Shown piece after piece: positions 31,018 to 43,830 of a stretch of 64,000 nucleotides of DNA; position 1 is the first letter of the stretch; each line of letters starts with the position of its first letter. The position numbers and the translations under genes were made by a program. Source of the stretch: Isochrysis galbana (taxonomy: Eukaryota > Haptophyta > Isochrysidales > Isochrysidaceae); the NCBI GenBank assembly GCA_018136815.1, contig CM030942.1, positions 2,431,546 through 2,495,545 of the forward strand, read 5' to 3'. The notes below the pieces were generated by a model. That model had not been told where the DNA came from, searched no databases, and saw nothing but the letters and a program-made list of their open reading frames with translations.

Positions 31018-32520
31018 TGTCAGAGCAAGGCTGCTCTCACTCTTGGAGACTGCCTGCGAGGGCGCGCCGGCAGCTAGCGCGGAATGCAGTTCTTGCGGGG
31101 AGCTCATGGAGCTTTCCTCGGGGATGACTACGGGCATGGTGATCGACGCACGACGCACGACGCACGCACGGAGCACGGTGGGCGCGGAAGTGCGGAAGGA
31201 GGCTTGTGGGAGGTGGTGGCAGGCGACTGGGGGTGGCTCAGGCGCGTGCTTGACTTGTATTGACTCGTTGACTCGGGGTATAGACTCGGGAACTCGGGGG
31301 GACTCGTTTGGGAACACGGAGGGACTCGACGAAGTTGCTACAAAACACTCACTAGAAACCCAAAAACCAAAGTCCTTGGGCTCAGAAAACTAACGTAAAC
31401 ACTCCGGAATCATACGATAAACAAACCCCTCCCGCGCGGCGAAGGCTGAGGTCGCGATCGATCGCCATGCGCGAAGAAATACGGAACGAGAGCGCATAAC
31501 TACGCAAACGAAGGGTTCGGACTATCGTTAAAGCGAAACTCGTCCGCTTAAGCCAACGCGGAGGGTCGAGGAGAGATCCAAACTCGCGCGGGGGAAGAAG
31601 GCGATGTGCGGAGAGACCTTCTAGACAAGAGACGAGCAAAGGGCGACGAAACAAGACGCGAGACGCGAGGCGCGTGCCATTCGTTCTACCTTTCTTTTAC
31701 CGAAACCACGGCGAAACTAACGTTAAACGTCGGTGCCCCCTCCGCGAGAATCGCGAAGAAGAACGGACGAGATGAGGCAATCATCGAAGGAATCGCGAGA
31801 GGAATCGAAGCGAAGGGGGGGGAATAACGCGCGCGGGGGGGGGAACGAACGACGGCCGGAGGAAACGAACCGCGCACGGAGGAGAAGAACCTCGCGCGGG
31901 GGGGGATAATATAACGGCCGGAAGCGACGGATGGCACGCCGAGGGAAAGAACCTGCCGCGGGGGGGGCGAGGGACCGAGGGCACGGCGGGGCAGCGTGGG
32001 AGGGCGCGAGGCCGATCTCGGAACGAGATCGCGTCCTTTCCCTCGCGGAGCGCGGAGAGACCCCCACGAGATATCTTGGGACCGGAGAATGTTTTGGACG
32101 AATCTTCCTACCGTCGGCCGAGGAGAGGCGGACGGAGAGAGAGAGAGAGAGTCTCGCAGAGCGACTGCAGAACGAGAAGTCGAAGTCATGCCGGTTTATT
32201 ACCTTAAACGAGCCAACAATTATAGTAACAGCAAAAACAAAATTCGAATCGCAAATTTCGAGATCAAAATCGGCAAACCTGGACTTGAGACCATGGGGAA
32301 TCCGAATCTGTGTGTCTTGTGCGTCAGTGGCAACACGGGGAACTGTTCAATTGTAATTGTGAGCGCGCACCTTACACGAATATTCATGCCTACAGCCTTC
32401 AGATGGGCAGGAATACAACACCCCCGACTTAAATCGAGACGTCTCCCGATGTCGAGCCAAAAGAGTTCATTTGACCATACGAGACGAGAGACCTAGAAGA
32501 GGAGGATTAACCCATGGATC
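31018..32520 (-). repeat. Gypsy 3' LTR (copy 2)
   Basis: Follows the chromodomain frame after about 150 bp. It matches 14064-15533 along its length and ends at the same base (...CTTGCTCTGACA). The last 31 bp contain an AGAGCA...TGCTCT hairpin. Its start is uncertain (somewhere between 32500 and 32600). Confidence 0.65.
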
Positions 32521-32676
32521 CAAAGCGAGCACAAAATCGGCAGCTTAGCGCGGCGGCCCCCGATTTCGTACGTCACGTCCTACCACGTTCTCCCTTTTAC
32601 AGGAGTTTTGCTCGGGCAGTTGCGCTGGGTCAGGCGCTGACGCGACGCTAATCATCCACTTCCGGTCGACTTAGCG

Positions 32677-33195
32677 CTACGATTGTGAACGAGAACGAGT
32701 ACGACTCGAAGGCAGATCAGGAGGAGTACGACTTGTCTCTTGAATTCGACGTGGAATAACTTGATTGGATTGGGAACTTGAGCTTGGACTTGAAGAGGAG
32801 TCTACAGCGGAGTGAGCTTGGGGTTGAACCGGACGGCGGTCGAAAGTGGTGTCGTACGACTCAACTAGATCAGCACAACGCCGAAGCAACTCAATTCGAG
32901 ACTCCCAAGTAGCTTCAGAACGAGGATAGCCGCGCCATTTGACGAGATACTTGAATGAAACTCCATCGCCCTTGCGATCGAGTAACTCTTCGACCAAGTA
33001 CTCATCTTCAGCGAGCGGAGACGAATCGGTGACGGTGAAGTACGGACGAAGATTGGAAATGTGAACTTCATCCTTGACTTGACGATTTTCGAGATCGCGT
33101 AGACGGTAGCGAGTGGCCGAGATGGCTTCTTCTACTCGTAGGGACCGGAGTAGAGATATTGAAGTTTGTTGGCGTGGCCAGGGATTCGACGACAA
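32677..33195 (-). pseudogene. Gypsy integrase tail and chromodomain (copy 2)
   Basis: Starts with the integrase C-terminal motif (Arg-Tyr-Arg-Leu-Arg-Asp-Leu...Asn-Leu-Arg-Pro-Tyr), then a chromodomain: Glu-Tyr-Leu-Val-Glu-Glu-Leu-Leu-Asp, Tyr-Leu-Val-Lys-Trp-Arg-Gly-Tyr, Ala-Thr-Trp-Glu. Ends in a Ser/Arg-rich tail. Chromodomains steer such integrases to marked chromatin. It is one base out of phase with the upstream integrase frame (junction about 33135). Confidence 0.8.
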
Positions 33196-36100
33196 ACTCT
33201 GTCTCCTGGTTTGAAGGTGACACCGAGTTTAGACTTTTGAGAGGCGGAGCGCATCGATTCGCGTTGGGCTTCTTGAGTACTTTCGAGGGCGGAACGCCAC
33301 GACTCGAGAAGCTTCTTATTGAGCTCGGTGGCGTAAATGACGGCATCGGACGGAGGCCTAGATGGAAGCAACTCGAGAACAGGAGCAGGGTCAGCAAGTT
33401 GAGCTGGAAGACGAAGCTCCCGACCAAACAAGATAGCCGCGGGTGACTTGGGTACGACGCGACCGGCGGTCGCTCGCATAGACATGAGAAGAAACGGAAG
33501 GTGGTCGACCCAATGGGCGCCGCCTTCATTGGAGACTCGAGTCATCGTGAGGAGAGTTTGTTGAGCTCTTTCCACTAGCCCTACGCCTTCGTGGCGATAG
33601 GCTTCAGTAGTGCTCAAGTCCGTGCCAGTCGCTTTGAGAATTAGGTCCACTAACCGAGAGCAAAGATTCGAGCCGGCGTCGGTTCGAAGTTGGCGAGGGA
33701 CTCCATAACGAGATACGATGAGACGCATGAAGACGTCCAGACATTTTGCGGACGAGGGGTTACCGTTGCAAGGCTCAGCTTCAATCCAACGAGAGAGAGA
33801 ATCGACGAAAACAATCAGCTTATCAAAACCGGAGCGGCCGGATACGAAATCGTGGGTGGGAGCCATCGAAAGAATATCGCAATAGACGACGTCGAAAGGA
33901 TAGGATCCGATAGAAAGACCGGATGGATGGGCGAGCGGTCGCGGTAACGGTTTGCCAAGAGTGCATTCATGGCACTCTCGAACGTACTCCGATACAGAGG
34001 CGGATAGGCCAGGCCAGTAAACTCGAGAACGAAGTAGGGTAGTCATCCTTGTCGCACCTGGGTGACCAAGGTGGTCATGGTAGGCGCGGAGGTACGTGTC
34101 ACGAAGGGACTCCGGAATGTATAAACGAAGAGGAGCCTCTTCCGCCTCTGAGGAGCGGTAGTAGAGTAGGCCATCGCGAAGCAGGAATCGGGACCTCTTC
34201 TTCGACGACGAGCTAGAGTCGATCGAAGAGGAAGCTTTCGGAAGGATCGACTCGAGTTCAGAAATGATCGAGCTAGCGAACTCGTCGGTAGAGAGCGCTT
34301 GACGCAATTCGTCGGCATGAGGCACGCCCACATCGAGATACGAGGAGGTAATCGACTCCGAAGATTCCGATGCTTGACGAGCGAGCCTATCGTTTGCTTG
34401 TTGGCGGCGAGCGGTGAGGGTGGATGAAGTAACCGCGGCGGCAACTATGTCGTGAATTTCGGAAGAATCGAAAGAATGGACGTCACTCTCCTCGAGATGG
34501 AGAGGATCGTGATCGGGCTCGAGAGCAACTAGGCGGGATAAGCCGTCGGCGTCCCAGTGAGTGACTCCAGGTTTGTGCACGACGTCGAATCGATATTCGG
34601 CTAGCTTCAGGACCCATCGCATGAGGCGCGAGGCTGGACCACCGGTGACTTGATCTTTCATCGTGTGAAGCCAGCGCAAAGCTGAATGGTCTACGACGAG
34701 GGTGAAGTGGCGACCCCAAAGATAAGGCCTCCAATTTCGGATCGATTCTAGCGCTGCTAGAAGTTCGATTTCAGTAACTGTCCAATGGCGCTCAGCCGGA
34801 CTCAAACTACGACCGTAGTATGCAACAACGCGCTCTCTCCCTTCGTCGTCTTTCTGAGCAAGGACGCCGGCGATGCCTAGCTTGCTAGCACCGTCGGTCT
34901 TAACGAGGAAAGGACGGTCGTCTCGAGGAGGTGCGAGTACGGGTTCTTCACAGATAGCTTGCTTGAGATCTTCGATAGCCTGGCGACAGGCTTCTGTTTG
35001 CGACTCGACCGGGACATCGCACCCTTTCCGCGTGAGAGCGGTTAACGGCGCTGCACGGATCGCAAAACGGCGTATAAAACGGCGGTAGTACGAGCACAGT
35101 CCAAGGAAAGAACGGACGGCTTCGATAGAGTTGATTTGGGTAGGGTCGATTTTCGAGACGGCTTCCACTTTCTTGGGATCCATCCGAAGACCTTCACGCG
35201 AAACAACGTGGCCGAGATATTCAGCCGAGGTGGCAAAGAAAACGCATTTCGACATCTTGCAAGTGAGGCCCGCCCAGATGAGACGTTCCAAGACAAGATC
35301 AAGACGGTGTAACATTTGTTGGAATGACGATTCTTCCCTGGCCTGCAGCGAGTCACCTACGCCTGTCGACCAGGCGCCGACATCATCCAAGTATGGCATA
35401 CAAATCTCCCATGCCAGCCCACCGAGAACGGCGTCCATGAGGCGGCACATATACGAGGGACCGGATTGAACACCAAAAGGCAAGTAATTGAACTCGTACT
35501 TGCCGCGATGAGTAGTGAACGCGGTGATATGTTTATCGGACTCTTTGATCGGTATACCCCAGAAACCAGATGCCAGGTCCAGGGTGCAAAGGAATAGAGA
35601 ATCAAGGTTGCCTTGGCCGGACGACAATCGGTCGATGGCTTCTACCGTGAGGGGAAGAGGGCTGTCCTCTAGACGAAGCTTGGAGTTGACGTCGCGATAA
35701 TCTACGCAGAAACGTACGGAGCCATCCTTCTTAGTGACTAGCACGACTCGAGAGGCCCACGACGAATTTGATTTCCTAATGATGCCCGCGGACTCCATCT
35801 TGCAAACTTCGTCCTCTATGATCTTCTCACCCTCTCGTCCAACTCTAGACGGTGCGTGGCGGTGAGCTTCGGCTCCGGGGTTGAGCGGTAGCTCTACCTC
35901 CATCACGTGAGTGTGATTCGGGTTGGTCGGGTCAATTGCGAAAGCAGCGATACGTCGGGCCAGTAGACGACGAACTTGTTCACGTTGGGGCATCGAGAGA
36001 CGGCCTTCGGGGTCGATCTTGGCTGCCTCGAGGAGCTTACGCTGGTCCTCGTCGAGCGACTCAATCACATCCGGCGAGTTAACGGCCCCGACGCGGCGAT

Positions 36101-37769
36101 ATGTTCCAGCGTGAATTTTGAATCGAATCTGTAGCGAAGCTACAGGATGGAACGACGGAAGGTGTAGAGGTTTGGGGTCAGTGTTGACCACCGTAACCGC
36201 GATGGTGTGGTCGGAGTTCGACCTCTCTACTTGGGGAATGACGAGAGGAGAGCTATCGATCGTTTCACGCGTAGGGAGTCGGTCCACGAGCATGGCGCAA
36301 TCTTCGTGTTCTCGAAGAGCTAGCGGAATTCGGACGTGAAACGTTGCCCGATGATAGGCCGGGATCGTGATAGGTTCGTGGGTATATAGGAGGTACTCGG
36401 AGCCACATGATGCCGGCGCTTTGGCGGCAAACTCATCGGCCGTGTTGAAGAGAGGCTCGGAGACTAGCTGGTTGTCGTTTTCGGCGGCCTGCGGCCCTCG
36501 GAAGAAGTCAGTCGTAATTGGGTTCGCGGAGGTCGGACAGACTTGTGCACAAGTCAGGCTGACAAGGACCATCGCTATCGGTGACGTCGAGACGCGAAAG
36601 ATCGGCGGGGCGTCGGGGCTTGGACTGCCATTAACCCCAAGAGGAGCCACCGTGGATGGAGCACCGAGAGTGATAGAGCCGTCCGCGCTGTCGGAGGCGA
36701 GCTGAATCGAAGCGGCGTGCGTGGCTAAGAAGTCGTTCCCGAGCAGCAGCATCGGGTTGCCTTCAATCACCATGAACGTATGACGAAAGAGAAATCCGCC
36801 GACGGAGAAGACGATTCGAGCCTTGCCTCGCGTGATAAGAGGTAGGCCGTCCGGACCGTGAAGCGGTGTCACCACGGCTTGTGGCAGCCGCTCGACGCAT
36901 GCGTCGTTGGGTAGGCCGGACAAGAGGGAAGTGGTCACGACCGACGGGCCAGCTCCGGTGTCAGCGAGGGTGCTGTTGACCGTGAGGGCGGAGTCGGCTA
37001 AGATGACTCCTTCTTTGCTGGTAGCCTCGCCGGAGCGGCAGACCATTAGATCTCGAACATATAGACAATGCCTTGGGTAAGCTGAGGGCAGGGTATCCAC
37101 GACACTCTCCGGTCGGTGCGCGGTCACGTATGCGATGGTGTCGGACGGGGACAGGGTTGGTCGACAGAGTGGTTGCTCGGGTGAATTCTTCGTCAAAGTG
37201 GACGTCGTCTCTTCGGGTACTCCGACTGCCGCTATCGTGGCATAGGGCCTAGAGGCGTCGTCCTCGTGGGTAGAGGGGCAGGGTGATAGCTTGGGGCTAG
37301 TGTAGCCGAGGCCTCTCTTGTCGGTGGGGTGCCTCGGGTGGTCGGACATCTTTTCCCAATCTTTCTCGAGACGGGCTTGGGCTTCTGTCTTGGGTCTTCG
37401 AACTAGTGAGGCTAACTCTTCGGCGCGGATGCCTTTGGCTTCCACGAACTCGATTGGCGCTCGGACGGCAGCGGCGAGGTCGGATTCCTCGTCGGCGCCT
37501 CGTCCGGCTAGAGCTTGCGCTCTTATTTCGTCAGCGGTTTCGAGCGTGACGTTGGACCATTTCTGGTCCCCGTTCACTCCGAATGATTGCCATTGTTGGC
37601 GCCGCTTCCGGAGAGTCGTCGGCGTCGTCGGACGCGGCGAGCTCGCGCGTGCCGGAGGCGGGGCGGTCCATGGAGAGAATGGGTCGTGGAGAGTAGACTC
37701 GGAGGCGTAGAGTGGCGTGTCGTTGTCGTAGTTATCGTGGGTTTCTTTTTGGTCTTCGTGGTTGTTTGT
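33132..37769 (-). pseudogene. pol: Gypsy pol, protease to integrase (copy 2)
   Basis: Continuous frame from just after the TAG at 37770. It contains protease Asp-Thr-Gly-Ala (about 36965), RT with Tyr-Leu-Asp-Asp (35393-35382), RNase H, the integrase zinc region and the full integrase core (Tyr-Cys-Asp-Ile-Leu; Arg-Thr-Asp-Ala-Gly; Glu-Gly-Val-Gly-Leu-Val-Glu). It ends prematurely after Ser-Gly-Pro-Tyr-Glu where the frame shifts to the chromodomain. Unlike copy 1, the integrase core is intact. Confidence 0.85.
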
Positions 37770-40700
37770 CTAGGGAGTAGCTGGACGGGAAACAACGGGG
37801 TCGGAAGAAACTTCACTAGTTTCCCTCCCCCTCTCATAACGATGAAGAGCCGACCACGGCTCGTAGGCGGTAGCCTCGGTTGAGCTAAGTGAAGGCCGGT
37901 CCAATAGGCTGCGCCGCGCGCAAGCGAGTAGCTCTAACGCGGACAATATCTTCGTCGATGGCTGGTCTCGCTGTTGGCTCAAATGTCGAAGAAGAACAGG
38001 CATCCAATGGGTCGCCATCGCTCCAGCTACATCGACGTAGGTGCGGCTGCGAAGAGCGCCACGGTGCGGTGAAGGAGAGAGGTTAGCCATGGCCGACTCA
38101 CGGCCATCCACGACGCAGGTTGGCTGGAGAGGCGGCAGCCCTTTGGTGAGGTACAACCCGGTGGCTTTCTGGTGTCCAGTGCCGTGCTCCCAGGGTTGGA
38201 CGAATTGGGTCGGGGTCAACCCCCCGACTAAACGGCGAGCTTCCGCATGCATCCGAGGGTTCTCAACCGCTACAAACGGAGCAGTGGCGGAGGCCATTGA
38301 CTTGAAGACGCGGGCGGCCGACTCAAGAGCGGCACGACGTCCGGGTTCTTGGGAAAGCCATTGGCTGCTGACGGCGGAGAGGTACGTGCAGGGCGGGTGG
38401 GCGATGACTAGGTCCCAACCTAGGTTTTGGACATGAAGCGCGTCGCCTTGGAAGTGGGGCACGTAGCCAATCTCGGAAGGATATAAATCGCACGTAGCTA
38501 CATCAGCTCCGGCGAGTAGGAACATGGAGGAGACGACGCCGCTAGTCTCACCAACGACGAGAACTCGTGGGGCGTGACAGCCAGAAGTCAGCCCGTCTTG
38601 GACTTGTTGACTCGTCTTCGTGAGCTCAGCGCAAAGCTCATCGAAGTGCTTGGGTAGCGCGGCGGCAGGCGAGGCTAAGGTGCCACTGCGCGGCCGGCGG
38701 AGCTCTTGGGCTGCCTCCGTGAGGTGCCGAGGTAATACCACCGCAGAGCCGCTCGCTCGTGCACGAAGAGAGGCGAGAGCGTGGAGAGCGGGTGACGGGG
38801 TATCATCGCGGGTGCCGACATCGGAGTTGTTTCGAGAGGAATCGAAGGACTGGATCGCGGACGCATTGATCGCTGCCACGCGCATGATGGCGGTGGCAGT
38901 GGTATCGAGAGGCAGGCAGTGCTTGGAGGCTGCGACCGGTGGCCGCGGCGACGTAGGACGAATGGAAGTAGACTCGGATATCGACGACGTGGAGACAGGC
39001 TCGGAGGACGGGATTGACGAAGAAACTCGGAGAAGTGGGGTGTCGGATTGCGGCGACGGACGCCGCGGCCGCGAGACCACCGGTGAGAGACATGAAGGAC
39101 ATGGCTTAGAGACTCGGTTGGGCTGGCTCAATGGGCGTAGAAGCTCGGTTTGGGAGGCGGCCGTTCCTCGACGTGCAAGGGAGTTGTGGTCACTCTCCAT
39201 GGTCACGTCGGGAGAGGAATCGGGCCAGGCATAGACTTCGTTGCAATCTGTCGTCGGCGGGGTCGGCGCCGGCGAAAGAAGGGACGTGGCTGTCGAAGAA
39301 GCCGGCTGCGGGGAAGGCTGAGGCCAGGTTGGTGGCTCTGCGGCAGCGGCTGGTGTGGGTGGTGGCCGAAGAGGTTCTGCAATGCGAAGCATTCTTCGGA
39401 GGACTTGGCTCGGGCTAGCGGGTGCATGGACCGCTAAAATTACGGCGGATTCAGACTCGAATTCGGAAGACTCGGCGACTTGAGAGAGGCTAGGAGACGG
39501 CTGTGCCAGCTCCTCCATGGCTCTTGACTGATGGGATGGCGTGGGAACGCCGGTGGTCGACCGCGGACTCCGCGGTGACGTTGATTTGTGCTCGGACTCG
39601 GACTCGTCGTTCCTAGCGTGCTGGACGCCAAAAACAGGGCTAATTTTCGAAATGGGAACGGACGGGGCCGGCCCAAAGGTGAAGCCCCCTGGCGTCGCAA
39701 CCGTCGATGAGGACGAAGCGGACGCTTGTGATGACAATAGGGGCACGGTGGCCAGCACCGGTTGGCTCGGTGCGGCCGTAATCTCGGACTCGGTGACGGG
39801 CTTGATTACGCGGGCTCGGGATGCACTGTCTTGTGCAATTGGACTCGGACTCGGAACGGAAACGGAAGGGATCGGCTCGGCGGCGTGCAGCTTGCTGGAG
39901 TGGCAGGCCGGCTGCGGCGAGACTCGAAACGGTGGCTTGGACAAGGACACAGTGGCTGTCGTCGAGGGCTTCGGCGTCAGCTTGTGTTTGGACTCGATAC
40001 GCGGTGGCTCGTGAAACGGGGCTCGGGTATGGTTGGAATTCTGGACGTGACCGGAGTTTCCAAATGACTCAGACTCGGGGCGCGGAGGACCGAAGGTGAA
40101 CACTCCCGCGGAAGGAGTGGTCGTCAGAGGCTCAGTGGGTGGCTGGAGCTCCGTTAATCCTGCGGTCGACCGCGTGGTAGGACTCGGTGACGTTGTAAAC
40201 TCGGACTCGGACTCGGACTCGGATGGCTCAGAACGGGGTTTGCTCAAAACAGGCTTGGACTCGGACTCGAAAGAAAGTGGGGAGGAACCGGAGAACTGCG
40301 CCTCCATCGTCGTAGCGATGGAGACTGGTGATACCGGTGATGACTGGACTGGGCTCAGACTCGTAGATGGGCTCGCGGTGGCGTAGGACGAAGAGGGTAA
40401 TTCTGAACGTGACTTGGACTCGTACTCGTACTCGGGAGACGTTTTGTGGCTCGGACATGCGAAATTTGATTTGAGAGATTGAAGGTTGGATTGGGCCTGC
40501 GGCGGCTGGATTTTCGCAGACCGTGAGGTCTTGGACTGTTGATGCTTGGGGAGTGGCGTGGGATAGCGGTTGAGCGGCTTGAGTTGATAGAGAGGCGGTG
40601 ACGGTTGACTTGGTTTTGAGGACTCGTGCGTGATATCGAGAATCAGGATGGAATTATCGGCATTGGGAGAAATAGGGGCAATCGGCGAGGAGGCAGGAGA

Positions 40701-40877
40701 AAGAGGGGGATGGAGGTGGCAGGGCTTGTCTGGAACTTGGGGAATCTTGGGGTACCGGTTGGGGGCCGTAGAAGTACTCGGCCGTAGCGTAATACGATCT
40801 TTTGGTGGGTGGCGTTCAGGCCCACTACCCTGGACTGGTAGCGGGGTAACAGCGCGGACGTGGGCCCCGCCGGCGAC
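37770..40877 (-). pseudogene. pol: Gypsy pol, linker and methyltransferase-like domain (copy 2)
   Basis: In the same frame as gag and downstream pol. The 190 codons after the gag TAG (40877-40308) are open, as in copy 1. Then come the Glu-Ser/Pro-rich linker and the methyltransferase-like domain at 38567-37983, with its Pro-Pro-Cys and Glu-Asn-Pro motifs intact. Ends at a TAG (37772-37770) caused by substitutions: copy 1 has CCCGAGTCAGACAAC and copy 2 CCCTAGACAAACAAC, equal length. Confidence 0.85.
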
Positions 40878-43260
40878 CTACTGGGCCGGACGGAGAACAA
40901 CCATCGTGCGGAGGCGGCGGTGGACTTCTGGGTCGTTACCACACTCGCTACTGCCGCCTTCGCAGAGAAAACGAATGTACGGTTGGCAAACGACGGGGTT
41001 ATGAGCTCCGTCGCCCGTGCCATACTTCCACAGGTCTGCCTCGGGCGTACCAGATGGAGCCCGGGGACGAAAGGCGCAGTACGCGCAGCCGTTGGCGTCG
41101 GTCCACTCCTTGACGTCGCGGTCTAAGTCGTCGAGACGCGGCGCCGTCATGGTGGCATCGGAGGGGCGGCAGCGCGTGAGCGCAGCGCGAAGGGCCGGGT
41201 GACCCGCGTAACGAGAAATTTGCCAGAAGCGGGCTCGCGCTCGAGACCAGCTACCTGGATCCCATTCCGAGAGGCCCGAATCGGCCGGAAGCCCAAGGCC
41301 GTTCGGAGGGGGCTCACATTGGCGACGAGAAGACGTGCTTTTGCCGAGGGGACGGTCAAGAAGTGCGTCCGGTAGCGGAGACGATGCGGAGTAATTCGTA
41401 GGTGGAGGAGGAGCCCGACGATTGTCAGCGCCAGTCGTCTTGCGGTTCGAGTTGTTGTTTTGCGATTTTAATGCCTCGGCCACCGCCGCTTGGACGGCGG
41501 CGACCATCGAAGCCGTAGTGTCCGCGGGGTTAGAGGCAGCCTTAGCAACCTTGGCGGTCTTGGTGGGCTTGGAAGTAGTCGCCGGCGGCGTCACGGCGGC
41601 GACCGTGGTGACCGACGCTTGTTGTTGGCCAGCGCGGGCTTGTTCGTACGGGCTCAGGTAGCGCTGGCATAAGTTGACGCACGAAAGGGCCGAACGAGGA
41701 AGCTCGTGGTTCTCGACGCGGAAGCGGGTCTTTGCAAGACACTCGCCGAACTTGGTCGCGTTATCCACGCCGCGAGCCGCGTCGACCTTGTCGTTCCGGA
41801 TAATGGACTCGAATCGTTGATTGATATCGTGCGACATGTTCGGGTGGTCCCAGACCGTCGTGGCATCCACCTTCGCGTCGCCCATCTTGCGGACGTACGC
41901 ACGCACCAAATTCTTGGATAACTCTAAGAGATCGGAGCCGGCTTCACGGGCTACGAGCCGGTCCCACTCCATGGAGGCGGAGTCTTTGGCGAAGCCGGGC
42001 ACGTTGGCCGCGAAAGTGGCGTCGCACTTGCGGAGAAGCACGTCGCAGGCTAGCGCGGGGTTGAGAGAGAGAACCGGATCTTCGGCGAGATCGAGGAGGA
42101 AGGCGTAAATCCTTTGGTTGCCGGTGGTGCACAAGTTGGCGGCCGCTAGCAAGGATGTAAAGATTTCACGGTGGTCGCAGCCGAGCGAGAGGGCGCGCTC
42201 GAGCGGCTTGATGAAGGACAGACGAAAATCATTCCAGGAGGTAGCCGCTGTCTGGACGTTGTCCGAGGCCAGGCCCTTCGGGAACTTGATCTCGGAAAGC
42301 TCTTTGCCCATTCGGACTTGGTGATGGAGGATCCGGTCGAGGAAGAAGCGGCTCCGAGCCCACTTGGTCACGTGCTCCTCCTCGAAAAACACGCGGTAGT
42401 GCCAAACATTGCCGGCTCGAGAGAGGCCGCCGTTGAGAATGGCGTGGATGAGCTCGAAATCGTCGGACTTCCTGTAGAGAGAGGCTACCTCGTAGGCGGC
42501 ATCCTCAAACAGTTGGCCCCACGAGGCTAGGATGACCTCTCGCTCAGAAGCATCACCGGCGAGGCTTGGATCGACGGGATGGCGCCGAGCCGCCGGATTT
42601 GGAAGCGAGCGGAGGCCCGCGACGGTGGGTGGAGGTTGGGGATCAGAAACAGGCTTGGCAGACGGGACAGGAACAGGCGTATTGGGTCCGGGATCGGAAA
42701 TCGAATTCGGTAGAATGGAGGACGGCGCGGCGGGCAAAGGTTGAGAAGGGAACTTCACCGAGGCCTGAGGAGCACCAATGGAGTTGTCTCCTTCTTCCAC
42801 AAGCGGTGGCGAAGTTTCGACTCGAGACGAAGTCGTGGTGCCCGCTTGGCCCTGTAGAATGTTGAGTATCGTGTTGAAGGTAGACCCCACCTCCCGCTGA
42901 AATTCTTCGTGGCGTTGGGCGGCTTGGAGGGTAGAGGACTCAAGGCGGTCGACAGCGCCGCGGAGAGCCTCGATCTGGACTTGTTGGTCCATGATTTGGG
43001 CGGCGCCGACGGTGGCGGTCGGAGGTGGAACGAAGTTACGTTTGGGGTACGAGTACGTCGACGGGGGTGGAACAAACTCTTCATATGGTGGGGGCTCGAA
43101 AGGAGGGAGGGACCGGACGGAATCCACATCATCTTCAGCATCAACCACAGAGGGATTGAGAGAGGAAGGAATACTTGGCAAAGGATCAGCAAAAGAAAGG
43201 AGAGGAAAGGCCGCCGGTGGAGCAACGGACGAGGCGAGAGGACCCATTCCAGCTCCAGTT
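40878..43260 (-). pseudogene. gag: Gypsy gag (copy 2), start missing
   Basis: About 790 codons ending at TAG 40880-40878. The N-terminal part is Pro-rich with Pro-Pro-Pro-Tyr-Glu motifs. A coiled coil follows (Gln-Ile-Glu-Ala-Leu-Arg-Gly-Ala-Val-Asp-Arg-Leu), then a helical capsid-like region, a long Ala/Lys linker and the Cys-containing tail. The frame runs open into LINE sequence at about 43260, so the true start and 5' LTR are gone. The short Val-Glu-Thr-Ser-Pro-Pro-Leu-Val segment and other linkers suggest a multidomain Gag. Confidence 0.8.
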
Positions 43261-43274
43261 GACGGGGTGTGAGT

Positions 43275-43830
43275 AGAGGCCTGCGGCGGTTTCGTCCAGA
43301 TATGCTCTCGTGAGTTGGAGCAGGTGTGTTGCCTCGCTGATTAGCCGTATTGGCACGAATCCTAATTGGTTTTCCGATATTATCCTGCCTATGATCTTGC
43401 CTAGTCTATTGGTCAAGATTTTAGCTAGTATTTTATAGTCGCTTTGTAGTAGCGTAATGGGTCTGTAGTTTCGCGGGTCACGCGCGTCGCCTTTTTTGTA
43501 TAGTAGGATTATGTCGCCTTCTCGCATCGTGTACGCTAGTGTTCCCGTGTTCAGTGCCAGGTTATACATCCTAGTCAATATCGGCGCAGCTATCCTGTCG
43601 TGCGCTTTGTATACTTCTGCCGGGAGACCGTCCGGGCCCGCGCTTTTGCCGGGGCCTATGCTCCGGATGGCCTGTATCGTTTCTTCGACGTCTATGCGGC
43701 CTTCAATGCGGCATTTATCGAGGTCGCTGAGGGGGCGATCCGTCAGCGCGGCTTCTAAGTCCGGGACTCTGTGTGCCTCTTTGGTTACCTTCAAGAATTT
43801 TTTTTTCTGTGTGCCTCTTTGGGGGAGTAC
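43275..43830 (-). pseudogene. LINE reverse transcriptase, N-terminal part
   Basis: Continues the LINE protein after the A9 slip. Contains Gly-Pro-Gly-Lys-Ser-Ala-Gly-Pro-Asp-Gly-Leu-Pro, Lys-Lys-Gly-Asp-Ala-Arg-Asp-Pro-x-Asn-Tyr-Arg-Pro-Ile-x-Leu-Leu and Asn-Gln-Leu-Gly-Phe-Val, the first conserved blocks of L1-type RTs. It breaks off before the catalytic Asp-Asp motif. Confidence 0.8.

Larger units (their letters stand above)
31018..43260 (-). mobile_element. Ty3/gypsy chromovirus copy 2, inverted relative to copy 1
   Basis: Minus-strand order: gag (from about 43260), UAG, linker, methyltransferase-like domain, protease, RT, RNase H, integrase, chromodomain, LTR. Highly similar to copy 1 over about 9 kb, with single-base differences and few indels. 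Lesions: no 5' LTR or gag start, an in-frame TAG at 37772-37770 and a frameshift at about 33135. It separates two LINE parts, consistent with insertion into a LINE followed by loss at the junctions. Confidence 0.85.

Noticed and set aside
37770-37772. Second in-frame TAG as a programmed readthrough codon
   Set aside because: Copy 1 has sense codons here over the same length, so this is best read as a private nonsense mutation.
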